A DNA stretch of 64,000 bases. It comes from Streptomyces sp. BK208. GTDB lineage: Bacteria > Actinomycetota > Actinomycetes > Streptomycetales > Streptomycetaceae. Below are positions 17,225 through 27,448 of this stretch, one piece after another (within the stretch, counting starts at the first letter, position 1; the number at the start of each line of letters is the position of its first letter). The position numbers and the translations under genes were made by a program. Under the pieces are notes generated by a model. The model was not told where the DNA came from, searched no databases, and saw only the letters and a program-made list of their open reading frames with translations. The DNA lies in the NCBI RefSeq assembly GCF_004364245.1, contig NZ_SOAV01000011.1, positions 245,215 through 309,214 on the forward strand, read 5' to 3'.

Positions 17225-18345
17225 ACCGCTTCCTCCAGCGGAAGCCGTACGTGGACCGAGAAGCCGCCCTCCGCGCGCGGGGCGGCGCGCAGGGTGCCGC
17301 CGAGGGCGGCGACGCGTTCACGCATGCCGGTCAGGCCCGTGCCCGGCACCGGCGGGCGGGCCGGGTCGGCGCCACCGTCGTCGTCCACGTACATCGTCAA
17401 CTCCCCCGGCTGACCACTCGTGTTCCGTGTGCCGTAGTCGATGCGGACCCGTACCCCGGCCGGCCCGGCGTGCCGCGCCGCGTTGGTGAGGGCTTCCTGG
17501 ACGATGCGGTACGCGGCCCGGTCGACGGCCCGGGGCAGCGGGCGCTCGTCCCCGGTGACCAGGAGGTCGACGGCCAGTCCCGCCGCGCGGGCCCGTTCGA
17601 CGAGCTGCGCCGGGGTACCGGTGGGCTCGTCGGCCCGCAGCACCTGAAGGGCGGAGCGCAGCTCGCGCATCGCCTCTCCACTGGCCTCCTGGATGGCGAG
17701 GAGCGCGGGCGGCACCTCGTCGCCCCGTTTGCGGGCCAGGTGGACGGCGACGCCGGCCTGGAGCTTGACGATGGAGATGCTGTGTGTCAGCGAGTCGTGC
17801 AACTCGCGGGCGATCCGCAGCCGTTCCTCCCCGGCGCGGCGCAGTGCCGCCTCCTCCCTGGTGCGCTCCGCCTCCAGGGCACGCTGCTCGGTCTGGCGCA
17901 GGTAGGCCTGCCAGTTCCGGTCGGCGAGGCCGGTCACCACGGCGCACAGGAACCAGCCGGCGAGCAGTCCGGCCCGCTCGGCCGCGTTCTGTGTGCCGGG
18001 CCCGGTGGCCACGTACCCGGCCAGGAACACGGCGCTGCCGGCCGCCGCGAGACCCCGGTGGCCGACCCGGGCCGCCGTGTGCACGGCGCCCAGCACGGGC
18101 AGCGCGCAGAGCGGTCCCGGATCCGCGTGCACGACGTACGCCGTGCCGAGGACGGTGGCGGCGGCCAGCACCGCGCGCGGGGCGGCTCGGTGGAAGGCGA
18201 GTGCCGCCGAGGCGAGGAGGACGAGCGCGTGGTCGAGCGCCGTGGTGCCGTCGTCGAAGGCGGCCACCGCCGTGCCGAGGGCGCCGACCACGGCCGCGAG
18301 GACCCCGTCGGCGATCCGTTCGCGATCGATCTGACGCCCGCTCAT
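17221..18345 (-). CDS. NarL-type sensor histidine kinase, now without intact partner
   Basis: A 374-residue membrane histidine kinase. The first ~140 residues hold several hydrophobic segments (VLAAVVGALGTAVAAF, GLLAGWFLCAVVTGLA). A HisKA_3 domain carries the phospho-acceptor His183 in RIARELHDSLTHSISIV, and the ATPase domain has RIVQEALTNAARHAG and GTGLTGMRERVAALGG. The downstream gene in the operon should be its response regulator but is an internal-deletion remnant (17132-17224). The kinase itself looks complete. Confidence 0.93.
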   Translation of the reverse strand: MSGRQIDRERIADGVLAAVVGALGTAVAAFDDGTTALDHALVLLASAALAFHRAAPRAVLAAATVLGTAYVVHADPGPLCALPVLGAVHTAARVGHRGLAAAGSAVFLAGYVATGPGTQNAAERAGLLAGWFLCAVVTGLADRNWQAYLRQTEQRALEAERTREEAALRRAGEERLRIARELHDSLTHSISIVKLQAGVAVHLARKRGDEVPPALLAIQEASGEAMRELRSALQVLRADEPTGTPAQLVERARAAGLAVDLLVTGDERPLPRAVDRAAYRIVQEALTNAARHAGPAGVRVRIDYGTRNTSGQPGELTMYVDDDGGADPARPPVPGTGLTGMRERVAALGGTLRAAPRAEGGFSVHVRLPLEEAV

Positions 18346-18503
18346 GTCCGCAGCCTAGACGGGTGCGGCGGCCGCCGCGTCGGCCCTGTGGACGGCATGG
18401 GGACTACTCCCCGGGAAGTAGCCGGCCCCGCGACCCGGCCCCCGGGGCGCAGCGCCGATCGCATCCGGCCGTACGACGACCCCGCGGGCCCCGACGGCGC
18501 ACG

Positions 18504-19526
18504 ATGCCTTCCATGCCCACACCCTTCCGTCACACCGAACCGCTGCCGCCGAGGGCGGCCACCGGCCGCGTCGCCGAGGTCTACGCGCAGGCCGCGCGGG
18601 ACTTCGGCATCCCCGAACCCGCACCGTTCGTCGTCCTGTCCTCCGCGCCGGCCCTCGTCGCCCCGGCCTGGGCGCTGATGCGCGAGTCCCTGATCGCCGG
18701 CCCGGGCGACCGGACCGGCAAGGAGGTCGCCGCGTTCGGGGTGTCGCAGGCCAACAAGTGCCGGTTCTGCGTGGACGCGCACGTCATGCTGCTTCACGCC
18801 ACCGGCGACCACGCTCTGGCCGAGCGTCTCGCCCGGGGCCTGGAGCCGGCGGACGAGCGGCACGCGCGCGTTCTCGACTGGGCGCGGCGCACCCGTGTCC
18901 CGGGCGCCGCGCGGGAGCCGTTCCCGTTCCCGCCCGAGGAGGCCGCCGGCTACCTCGGCACCGTGCTGGCCTTCCACTTCATCAACCGCGTCGTGTCGTC
19001 CCTGGTGACCGAGAGGCTGCTCCCGGCCGACGCGCAGCGGCTGCGTCCGGTACGGAGCCTGGCGGGCCGGTCGCTGTCCCGCACCGTGCGCCGACCCGCC
19101 GTGCCCGGTGCCTCCCTGTCCCTGCTGGACGACCCCGGCCGGGGACCGGCGTGGGCGGCGGGCACCCCGGTCGGCCCGGCCTACGCCGCGCTGAGCGCCA
19201 CCGCCACGGCGGGCGCCGGTGTCCTCGACGCCTCCGACCAGGACCTCGTACGCACCACGCTGCGTGACTGGGACGGCTCGCACCCGGCGCCGACGGCGGA
19301 CCCGTTCCCCGACCGCGCGGAGCGGCCCGGCGCGCGGCTGGCGCTGATGGCGGCGCTCGCGCCGTACCGGATCACGGATGCGGACGTCGCCGCGTGGCGC
19401 CGCCCCGAGCACACCGATCACGGCCTGGTGCACCTCGTCGCGTACGGCGCGTTCGCCGCGGTAGACCGTGTCGAGACCGGCCTGACCGCCCCCGGAACCC
19501 GCCCCAGCGTCCGGGAGACCCGGTGA
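18504..19526 (+). CDS. Carboxymuconolactone decarboxylase/AhpD-like family protein
   Basis: A 340-residue all-helical protein with the AhpD core motif ANKCRFCVDAHVMLLHATGD: a CxxC pair and downstream His of the alkylhydroperoxidase type. This suggests thiol-based peroxide reduction. It is about twice the length of a single AhpD domain, with a second half lacking an obvious CxxC. There are two candidate ATGs (18504 and 18513) and neither has a clear ribosome site. It is divergent from the histidine kinase, so the two may share a promoter region. Confidence 0.82.
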   Translation: MPSMPTPFRHTEPLPPRAATGRVAEVYAQAARDFGIPEPAPFVVLSSAPALVAPAWALMRESLIAGPGDRTGKEVAAFGVSQANKCRFCVDAHVMLLHATGDHALAERLARGLEPADERHARVLDWARRTRVPGAAREPFPFPPEEAAGYLGTVLAFHFINRVVSSLVTERLLPADAQRLRPVRSLAGRSLSRTVRRPAVPGASLSLLDDPGRGPAWAAGTPVGPAYAALSATATAGAGVLDASDQDLVRTTLRDWDGSHPAPTADPFPDRAERPGARLALMAALAPYRITDADVAAWRRPEHTDHGLVHLVAYGAFAAVDRVETGLTAPGTRPSVRETR

Positions 19527-19785
19527 CCGTCCGACCGCGGCCGGTCCGGTCGACGCCTCCGCCGTAGAGGGGCTGCCGCCCGGGGCGTCGGCGACGCCGT
19601 GGCCCTCCCGGCGTCGCGCCGCCCGGGGCGGCCCCTCCCCGCCGGCCGGCCGGCGGTTCCGTACGCCTGCGTCACCGCGCGGCCACGGACCGAGTTCGCC
19701 CTTCCGCCCCACGGGGACTCGTGTGAGACTGGCGTCCCGTCCGCGTGCGGGCACCCTCCGCACCGTCCCCCACGAGAAGTGCGCC

Positions 19786-20445
19786 GTGCGTTCCCTTCCT
19801 CTGCCGCTCGCCCTGACCGCCCGTCTGGCACCGGTCGCCGTGCTCGCCACGGCGGGCTGGGCGCTGTCGTCCGGGCCGGACACGTCACCGGCCGCGAAGG
19901 ACGGGACGGCGCCGCCCGACACCACCGGCAGATCGGCGTCCGCACCGGCGACCCCGGCGGCGGCGAAGGCGTACGCCACCGCTCCGGCGCCCTGCACGAG
20001 CCTGGCCGGCAAGACGGTCACCTCGCTGGTGCCGGGCGCGAAGGCGGCCGGCAAGGAGATCCCGTCCACCGACACGAAGGTGCGCCGCACCTGTTCCTGG
20101 AACGCGCTCAAGGGCTACGACTACCGCTGGCTCGACGTCTCCTTCGAGGTGCTCCGGACGGACGAGGCGGCGCAGAAGTCCTACAAGGAGCGCGTCGCCG
20201 ACCGCAGCGGCGGCGGTGACGTCCCGGGGCTGGGCGACAGCGCCTACTCGGTCGTGAACCTCACCACGGAGGACAAGCAGCAGACCCGCGAGGGCACGGT
20301 CCTGGTCCGCGCCTCCAACGCCCTGGTGATGATCACGTACAACGGCAGCGACTTCGAGTCGAAGAAGGCCCCCGCCACCACCGAGATCAACAAGGGCGCC
20401 ATCAAGGCGGCCAAGGAGGCCGTGGCCGCCTTGCGGGACGGCTAG
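19786..20445 (+). CDS. Secreted DUF3558-like protein
   Basis: A 219-residue exported protein of unknown function. The N-terminus (RSLPLPLALTARLAPVAVLATAGWAL) is a signal peptide or anchor, followed by a low-complexity Ser/Thr/Ala/Pro stretch. The domain from about residue 70 has the spaced Cys pair and pattern PCTSLAGKTVTSLVPG ... TCSWNALKG, followed by GLGDSAYSV and TYNGSDF, resembling DUF3558 actinobacterial lipoproteins. I see no canonical lipobox cysteine. The GTG at 19786 gives a compact signal peptide; an in-frame start 21 codons upstream is possible. Confidence 0.7.
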   Translation: MRSLPLPLALTARLAPVAVLATAGWALSSGPDTSPAAKDGTAPPDTTGRSASAPATPAAAKAYATAPAPCTSLAGKTVTSLVPGAKAAGKEIPSTDTKVRRTCSWNALKGYDYRWLDVSFEVLRTDEAAQKSYKERVADRSGGGDVPGLGDSAYSVVNLTTEDKQQTREGTVLVRASNALVMITYNGSDFESKKAPATTEINKGAIKAAKEAVAALRDG

Positions 20446-20703
20446 GCGGTTTCGTCCGGATCAGCCGGTCGTCGGTCCGGGTGTTGCCGGCACCCACAAA
20501 CTGGTGCGACACCGGCGGACACGACTCGCCGAGTGCTGCCGCCGTGGAGGCGTTCGTCTCCTCGGTACATGCCATCGAGCACCTTCCTGTACCTGACGAG
20601 CGCCGTCATGGGGTATCACCACGGCGACGTCACGCCCCCGTCCCGACATCACCTTTCCGAGTCGAGCGCGCCGACCTCGCAGTCGCGGCTGACGACCCAC
20701 TCG

Positions 20704-20727
20704 ATAGCGGAGGGCCTCCGCTATAGT
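20704..20727 (+). promoter_or_regulatory. Perfect palindrome overlapping a leaderless-type -10 element
   Basis: ATAGCGGAGG and CCTCCGCTAT form perfect 10-bp arms around one G (20704-20724). The right arm overlaps TATAGT (20722-20727), which lies exactly 7 bases before the ATG at 20735. That spacing puts the transcription start at the A of the start codon. Inferred: an autorepressed leaderless promoter. Confidence 0.65.
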
Positions 20728-20734
20728 GGAAGAC

Positions 20735-21355
20735 ATGAGTGGCGGCAGCACTTTTTCCAGCGGCCTGTCCATCGCCGAACTGGGGGCAAGGATCCGAGAT
20801 GAGCGACGGGCGCGGAGCATCAGCCTGGAACAACTCGCCGAGTTGAGCGGTGTGAGCCGGAGCATGGTGTCGGAGGTGGAACGCGGCGCGAAAACGCCGA
20901 GCGTGCTGGTTCTCGACCGCCTGGCGACCGCACTGGGCACATCGATCGCTCGACTGCTGGACGAACCGGTCCGCCCGGATGTCGTGGTCCTGGCCGGTGA
21001 CCAGCAGCAGGTGGTGCGGGACCCCGCCGGGTGGGAACGACGAATCCTTTCCCCGGTCCTGCCGGACATCGAATTCGAGTTCATGCGCACCACCCTGGAA
21101 CCGGGAGTGGACGCAGGAGAGTTCTCTCCGCACGCGCCGGGATCGCACGAGTACGTAGCAGTGGAACAAGGGTGTCTACGACTGACGATCGACGGCGTGA
21201 CCCACCAGCTTCGGGCCGGGGACGCGGCCTATTTCCCCGGCAACCGCCTGCACGCCTTCGCCAACGGCTCGGCCGAAACGTGCGTGTACTACCTGGCTAT
21301 GACACTGGCCTCGGCAGTCCGAACCCACCGTCCGCCGGGAGGACATGATGCATGA
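20735..21355 (+). CDS. XRE-cupin transcriptional regulator
   Basis: A 206-residue regulator: helix-turn-helix at about 15-70 (ARIRDERRARSISLEQLAEL, SRSMVSEVERGAKTPS) and a C-terminal cupin (EYVAVEQGCLRLTIDG, AGDAAYFPGNRLHAFAN), as in PuuR/MppR-like repressors of amine and amino-acid pathways. The ATG at 20735 is preferred to the in-frame GTG at 20726 because TATAGT lies 7 bases before it. The stop overlaps the decarboxylase start by 11 bp, so the two are coupled and the regulator probably senses an amino acid or amine. Confidence 0.92.
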   Translation: MSGGSTFSSGLSIAELGARIRDERRARSISLEQLAELSGVSRSMVSEVERGAKTPSVLVLDRLATALGTSIARLLDEPVRPDVVVLAGDQQQVVRDPAGWERRILSPVLPDIEFEFMRTTLEPGVDAGEFSPHAPGSHEYVAVEQGCLRLTIDGVTHQLRAGDAAYFPGNRLHAFANGSAETCVYYLAMTLASAVRTHRPPGGHDA

Positions 21356-22766
21356 GGTCCGGGAAGTGGCCCGTGCGGCGGCAGAGGTCGCAGCCGATCA
21401 CCTGACGGGTGTGGCCGCGGGGCCGGTGCGGCAGCCGGTGTCCGAAGAGGACCGCGCATGGCTCACCCGCCAGCCACTGCCCGCAGAGGGTCGCCCGCTG
21501 GCGGTCCTCCTGGACGAGGTACGTGACCGGATCCTGCCCTACCCCATGGGCAACGGACATCCCCGGTTCTTCGGCTGGGTCAACTCCCCGCCGTCCCCCG
21601 CCGGCGTCATGGTGGCCCCCGTGGCCGCGGCCATGAATCCCAGCTGCGCGGGAGGGGATCACTCTGGTGCCCTGTTGGAGCGCACCGCCGTGCGGTGGCT
21701 GGCGGAACTGGTTGGATTCCCCCATTCCCCGGGGGCCGGGCTGCTGACCGGCGGAGCTTCCATGGCCACCGTCGTGGCACTGGCCACGGCCCGCCATCAG
21801 GCGTTCCGCGATCAGGGCCACGATGTGCGCGAGACCGGACTGTACGGTCATCGCCCCATGGCCCTCTACGTGTCCGCCGAGGCCCACGGCTGCCTGCGCA
21901 AGGCGGCGGAACTGCTCGGCCTGGGCACGCGGTACCTCCGCATCGTCCCGGTCGACTCCGCTTTCCGCATGGACACCGGCGAGCTGCGTCGCCTGATCGC
22001 GGCTGACCAGCGAGCCGGGGTGCGGCCGTTCTTCGTCGCCGCCAGCGCGGGAACGGTCAACACCGGAGCCGTAGACCCTCTGGACGGCATCGCCGCGATC
22101 GCCCGCGAGCACGGACTGTGGTTCCACATCGACGGCGCCTACGGCGCGCTCGGCGTCCTCGCCGACGACGCCGCCCCCGGCTATGCCGGACTGGAACGGG
22201 CGGACTCTCTGGCTCTGGACCCGCACAAATGGCTCGGCGTCCCCGTCGACGCCGGCTGCATCCTCTTCCGTGAACCGACCGGCCCGCGCGACGCCTTCAG
22301 CCTGGTTCCCCCCTACCTGCGCGACGAGGAGGCCGGAGAGCTGGGTTGGTTCTCCGAGTACGGCCCCGAACAGACCCGCCCCTTCCGGGCGCTGCGGGTA
22401 TGGGCCACGGTCGCTCACCTCGGCCGGGAGGGCATCGTTCATCTGGTACAGCACACCACCAGGCTCGCCCGCACGCTCGCCGAGTTGATCGAAGCCTCCG
22501 ACGACTTCGAGCTGCTCGCTCCGGCGGTCACTTCCATCACGGCGTTCCGTCACTGCCCTCCGTACCTCGACGCGGACCGCGTGGAGACACTGAACGAGGG
22601 GATCCCGGCCGCCGTGCTGCGCCGGGGGCGCGCCTTCGTCACCGGCACGCGGATCGCGGATGCGGCGGCCCTGCGCGCCTGTGTCCTCCACCCGGGCACC
22701 ACGAAGGGTGATCTGAGCGTCCTGCTCGAGGAAATACGTGCCGCGGCGCGGGAGGTCACCACATGA
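21345..22766 (+). CDS. PLP-dependent group II amino acid decarboxylase
   Basis: A 473-residue pyridoxal-phosphate decarboxylase of the aromatic-L-amino-acid/glutamate decarboxylase family. It has YPMGNGHPRFFGWVNSPPS, the cofactor-binding Asp263 in HIDGAYGALG and the Schiff-base Lys295 in SLALDPHKWLGVP. The ATG at 21345 follows GGAGG. It is coupled upstream to the XRE-cupin regulator and overlaps by ATGA the HAD/MBL pseudogene downstream. The substrate may be an aromatic amino acid; sequence alone does not fix it. Confidence 0.92.
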   Translation: MMHEVREVARAAAEVAADHLTGVAAGPVRQPVSEEDRAWLTRQPLPAEGRPLAVLLDEVRDRILPYPMGNGHPRFFGWVNSPPSPAGVMVAPVAAAMNPSCAGGDHSGALLERTAVRWLAELVGFPHSPGAGLLTGGASMATVVALATARHQAFRDQGHDVRETGLYGHRPMALYVSAEAHGCLRKAAELLGLGTRYLRIVPVDSAFRMDTGELRRLIAADQRAGVRPFFVAASAGTVNTGAVDPLDGIAAIAREHGLWFHIDGAYGALGVLADDAAPGYAGLERADSLALDPHKWLGVPVDAGCILFREPTGPRDAFSLVPPYLRDEEAGELGWFSEYGPEQTRPFRALRVWATVAHLGREGIVHLVQHTTRLARTLAELIEASDDFELLAPAVTSITAFRHCPPYLDADRVETLNEGIPAAVLRRGRAFVTGTRIADAAALRACVLHPGTTKGDLSVLLEEIRAAAREVTT

Positions 22767-22858
22767 GCCCTCAACACCTGGCCGTCGGCCTCGGCGGCGT
22801 GCTCTTCGTCGACGACAGCGCGGCCAACACCGACGCGGCACGCACTGCAGGCTGGCCC
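22763..22858 (+). pseudogene. HAD-hydrolase fragment fused out of frame to an MBL gene
   Basis: The ATG overlaps the decarboxylase stop (ATGA). The first ~30 codons read GLGGVLFVDDSAANTDAART and AGWPAVR, the late motif (VLFVDD) of HAD-superfamily phosphatases. The nucleophile-bearing N-terminal part is absent. Shortly after, the sequence switches frame into a metallo-beta-lactamase-fold protein. I read it as a deletion that joined two adjacent genes. Confidence 0.7.
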
Positions 22859-23686
22859 GCCGTCCGCTTGCTACCTGGTGTCCCGCGGCGACACCCGGGT
22901 CTGGATGGATGCCGGCAGCGGGACGCTGGCCCAGTTGCAGCGGCATGTCCGGCTGGACGAGCTGGACGCGATCTGGATCTCGCACCTGCACGCCGATCAC
23001 AGCACGGACCTGCTCACCGCTTACTACGGTGTGCTCTTCGCGGACGTCCAACTCGCCGCGCCCATCCCACTGTACGGGCCGCCGGGCATCGCCGACCGGC
23101 TCGCCCACTTCCTCACCAATACTTCGACCCGCAGCCCGGTCGAATCGGCATTCTGGGTCCGCGAACTGCACGACGGGCACCAGGTCCACGTCGGCACGCT
23201 CACTTTGACCAGCCGGGCAGTGGCCCATGCCATTTCGGCCTTCGCGTGCGCGTCGAGGCCGGGAACCGGTCGTTGGTCTATTCCGGGGACACGGCGCCGT
23301 GCCCCAGCCTCACAGAGTTGGCCGAGGAGTGCGACGTCCTCCTGTGCGAGGCCGAGAGCACGCAGGTCCCGCCCGAGGGCGAACAGGTGCACCACACACC
23401 CGAGGACGCCGGTGACACGGCCCGCGCCGCCCGGGCTGACCGGCTGATCGTCACCCACGTCGGCCGCTTCCTCACGCCCCAGCAGGCGGTGGCACGCGCC
23501 TCGGCCCGGTTCGACGGTCCCGTGGACTACGCCGCCCCCGGTGCCACCTTCTCGATCGGTGAGACCGCGGCTCCGAGGGCGTTCGACGACGCGGCCGTCT
23601 TCGAAGCGGAAGCCGGCGCACAAGAGCGCGACGAGGTGAGGGCCGCGACCACCGCCGGCAAGCCTGGGCGGACCGGACGAAGTTGA
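22850..23686 (+). pseudogene. MBL-fold metallo-hydrolase, 5'-truncated and frameshifted
   Basis: One frame carries CYLVSRGDTRVWMDAGSG and the zinc motif WISHLHADHSTDLL until about 23235. The remainder (VEAGNRSLVYSGDTAPC, CDVLLCEAES, RLIVTHVGRF) continues in another frame to 23686. Restoring one base near 23240 (TTCGCGTGCGC read as TTC-GGC-GTG-CGC) joins both parts. The family's N-terminal ~20 residues are also missing at the HAD junction. An intact protein would be a ribonuclease-Z/AtsA-like hydrolase. The shift could be a sequencing error, but the truncated 5' end argues for a real pseudogene. Confidence 0.75.
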
Positions 23687-23788
23687 AGGCCGTGGCCTGC
23701 GCGGCGGCCGGACAGCCGGCTCCGCAGGGCACCGGGCGCGCCTCCAGTGCCCGGTTCGAGGCAGTCCGTCAAGCGCTTGCCGCATCGC

Positions 23789-25066
23789 TCACGTGGGGCG
23801 CAGGTCGTCACTGCGAGAGGCAGCCTCGGCAGCGGCATCCGGGGTGCTGCGCTGAGCAAAGGCCCACAGCGCAAGTCCGAGGCAGCTGAACGCGGCACCC
23901 AGTGCGCACACGGCGCCCCAGCCGGCCAGCGTGTAGAGGAAGGTCGCGGCGATGGCGCCGGTGGCGCTTCCTATCGAGTAGAAGACCATGTATCCGCCGA
24001 TCAGTCGGCTGCCCGCGTCCGGCCGCAGCGCGTGGATCAGGGTCTGGTTGGTGACATGAACCGCCTGCACGGCGAGGTCGAGAAGGATCACTCCGACGAA
24101 CAGGGCCCAGAGTGAACTGCGGGTGAAGGCCAAGGGCAGCCACGAGGCGGCAAGAAGTGCCAGGCCGATGCCGGTGGTCCGCCCGGAGAGTCCGCGGTCG
24201 TTCAGGCGGCCCGCCATGGTCGCGGCCAGGGCGCCGGCGACACCGATCAGCCCCAGTGCCCCGATCGCGCTGTGGGACAGGAAGTACGGGGCCTCGCTGA
24301 GGGGCAGTGCGATGCTGCTCCACAGAGTGCTGAAGGCGGCGAAGATCAGCAGTCCCAACAGGGCCCGGAGCCGTAGTAGTCGTTCCCGTGCGAACAGGGT
24401 GATCGTGGAGTGCAGGAGCTGCCCGTAGCGCAGGGCTGTCTGCTCAGTGTCACTGCGGCGCGGCAGCACTCGGCACAGGACCAGGGCGAGCAGCGCGGTG
24501 AGCGCCGCCGAGGCGAGGTAGACGGAGCGCCAGCCCGCGAGATCGGCCAGGAGTCCGGATGCGGTGCGGGCAAGCAGAATTCCGATGACCACGCCGCTGG
24601 TGACCAGACCGACGACGCGTCCGCGCTCGGCGGGAGTGGCCAGCGATGCGGCGAAGGCCACCAGAGTCTGTGTGACGACCGCGAGAAGCCCCACCGCGGC
24701 CATGCCCGCGAGCAGGATCGCTGCCGTGCGGGCGGCAGCCACCACGGCCAGGGCCACCACGAGGAGCAGCAACTGGGCCACGATGAGCCGTCTGCGGTCG
24801 GCCACGTCGCCGAGCGGCACGAGGAAGAAGAGTCCCAGCCCGTATCCGATCTGCGTGAGGGTGACCACGCTGCCGACAAGCGCCGGGCTCATGGCGAGGT
24901 CGTGGCCCATGGTCACCAGGAGCGGCTGGGAGAAATAGACGTTGGCCACTGCGGCCCCACAGGCGGCGGCGAACAACATGACGACGCCACGAGACAGGAC
25001 GAACGCGGCACCTTCCCCGCTTCGGGCCTGGGACCGTCGTGTCACAGCCTCACCTGTGCCGGGCAT
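23789..25066 (-). CDS. MFS transporter, drug/metabolite exporter type
   Basis: A 425-residue 12-helix major facilitator. It has the motif GYGLGLFFLVPLGDVADRRR (loop 2-3 signature) and AATMAGRLNDRGLSGRTTGIG at the second repeat, matching DHA1-type exporters. The ATG at 25066 follows GGAGGAG by 5 bases. It is divergent from an HxlR regulator (25161), which probably controls it through the repeats at 25098-25130. The substrate is unknown. Confidence 0.9.
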   Translation of the reverse strand: MPGTGEAVTRRSQARSGEGAAFVLSRGVVMLFAAACGAAVANVYFSQPLLVTMGHDLAMSPALVGSVVTLTQIGYGLGLFFLVPLGDVADRRRLIVAQLLLLVVALAVVAAARTAAILLAGMAAVGLLAVVTQTLVAFAASLATPAERGRVVGLVTSGVVIGILLARTASGLLADLAGWRSVYLASAALTALLALVLCRVLPRRSDTEQTALRYGQLLHSTITLFARERLLRLRALLGLLIFAAFSTLWSSIALPLSEAPYFLSHSAIGALGLIGVAGALAATMAGRLNDRGLSGRTTGIGLALLAASWLPLAFTRSSLWALFVGVILLDLAVQAVHVTNQTLIHALRPDAGSRLIGGYMVFYSIGSATGAIAATFLYTLAGWGAVCALGAAFSCLGLALWAFAQRSTPDAAAEAASRSDDLRPT

Positions 25067-25097
25067 CAGCACTCCTCCGCATATCTGGTTTTAACTT

Positions 25098-25130
25098 GCT
25101 ACCATCAGTGACGGTAACTATTTCGGTAGC
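25098..25130. promoter_or_regulatory. Repeated GGTAGC/GGTAAC half-sites between MFS and HxlR genes
   Basis: GCTACC (25098) and GGTAGC (25125) are inverted, and GGTAAC (25113) lies between them. The set sits in the 94-bp divergent gap and is a candidate HxlR operator. Confidence 0.45.
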
Positions 25131-25160
25131 ATGTTGCAACCATCGTGAGAGAGGGACGCC

Positions 25161-25613
25161 ATGGTGACCAGGACGCGCTTCGACGACAGCGAATGTCCCG
25201 TCGCCCGGTCGGTGGACGCGATCGGCGACTGGTGGTCCCTGCTGATCGTGCGGGACGCCTTCGACGGAAGCCGGCGCTTCGGGGAGTTCCAGCGCAGCCT
25301 GGGCGTGGCGAAGAACATCCTCGCCACGCGACTGCGCACGCTGGTCGCCGGCGGTGTCCTCGAAACCGTCCCCGCCTCGGACGGCAGCGCCTACCGCGAG
25401 TACGTACTGACTCCGAAGGGCAAGGCGCTCTTCCCCGTGATCGTGGCGCTGCGGCAGTGGGGTGAACAGAATTTCTTCGCTCCCGGCGAACCCCACTCAC
25501 AGTTGGTCGACCGCCGGCAGGGACGGCGTCTCCGCCCGCTGGAAGTGATGTCTGCGGACGCGCAACGGCTGAACCCCGACGACACCATCGTCCACAAGGT
25601 CTCCACTCAGTGA
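25161..25613 (+). CDS. HxlR-family winged-helix transcriptional regulator
   Basis: A 150-residue HxlR/MarR-like repressor. It has the N-terminal Cys in SECPVARSVDAIGDWWSLLIVRD and the recognition helix region GRRFGEFQRSLGVAKNILATRLRTL, then EYVLTPKGKALFPVI. The conserved Cys12 suggests redox or electrophile sensing, known for HypR/QorR in this family. It is divergent from the MFS exporter at 23789-25066, its likely target. Confidence 0.93.
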   Translation: MVTRTRFDDSECPVARSVDAIGDWWSLLIVRDAFDGSRRFGEFQRSLGVAKNILATRLRTLVAGGVLETVPASDGSAYREYVLTPKGKALFPVIVALRQWGEQNFFAPGEPHSQLVDRRQGRRLRPLEVMSADAQRLNPDDTIVHKVSTQ

Positions 25614-25747
25614 TCCGGGCCGGAGCCCCGACGCCGCGGCAGCGGGTCGCGGCGGCCCACGCTGGAGCGGCAACTCCCCGGCTCCTCCCGCCCGCTGGCC
25701 AGCGCGGGCCCGCCTGGAGGACAGCCCAAGCACCGCGTGGGGGGACA

Positions 25748-25769
25748 GTTGCCGTACCTCTCCGGCAAC
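25748..25769. terminator. Hairpin between convergent hxlR and permease genes
   Basis: GTTGCCG and CGGCAAC pair across an 8-base loop in the 173-bp gap between two convergent genes. A bidirectional terminator is likely. Confidence 0.5.
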
Positions 25770-25786
25770 GCTCGTGGTCGATACAG

Positions 25787-27337
<1,551 letters not shown>

Positions 27338-27448
27338 GGGCAGGCCAATCATGCGGAGGACGGGAGAGGCCGTGCGGGTGGTGCCGATGGGGGGTGCGCG
27401 GGTGCGCCCTGCGGCCCGCCCCGGGCGTGGGGCGGGCCTGGGAGGGAG

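Noticed and set aside
20533..20802. Possible TetR N-terminus (GYHHGDV) upstream of the XRE-cupin gene
   Set aside because: Only a few residues fit and no helix-turn-helix follows; it overlaps the promoter palindrome.
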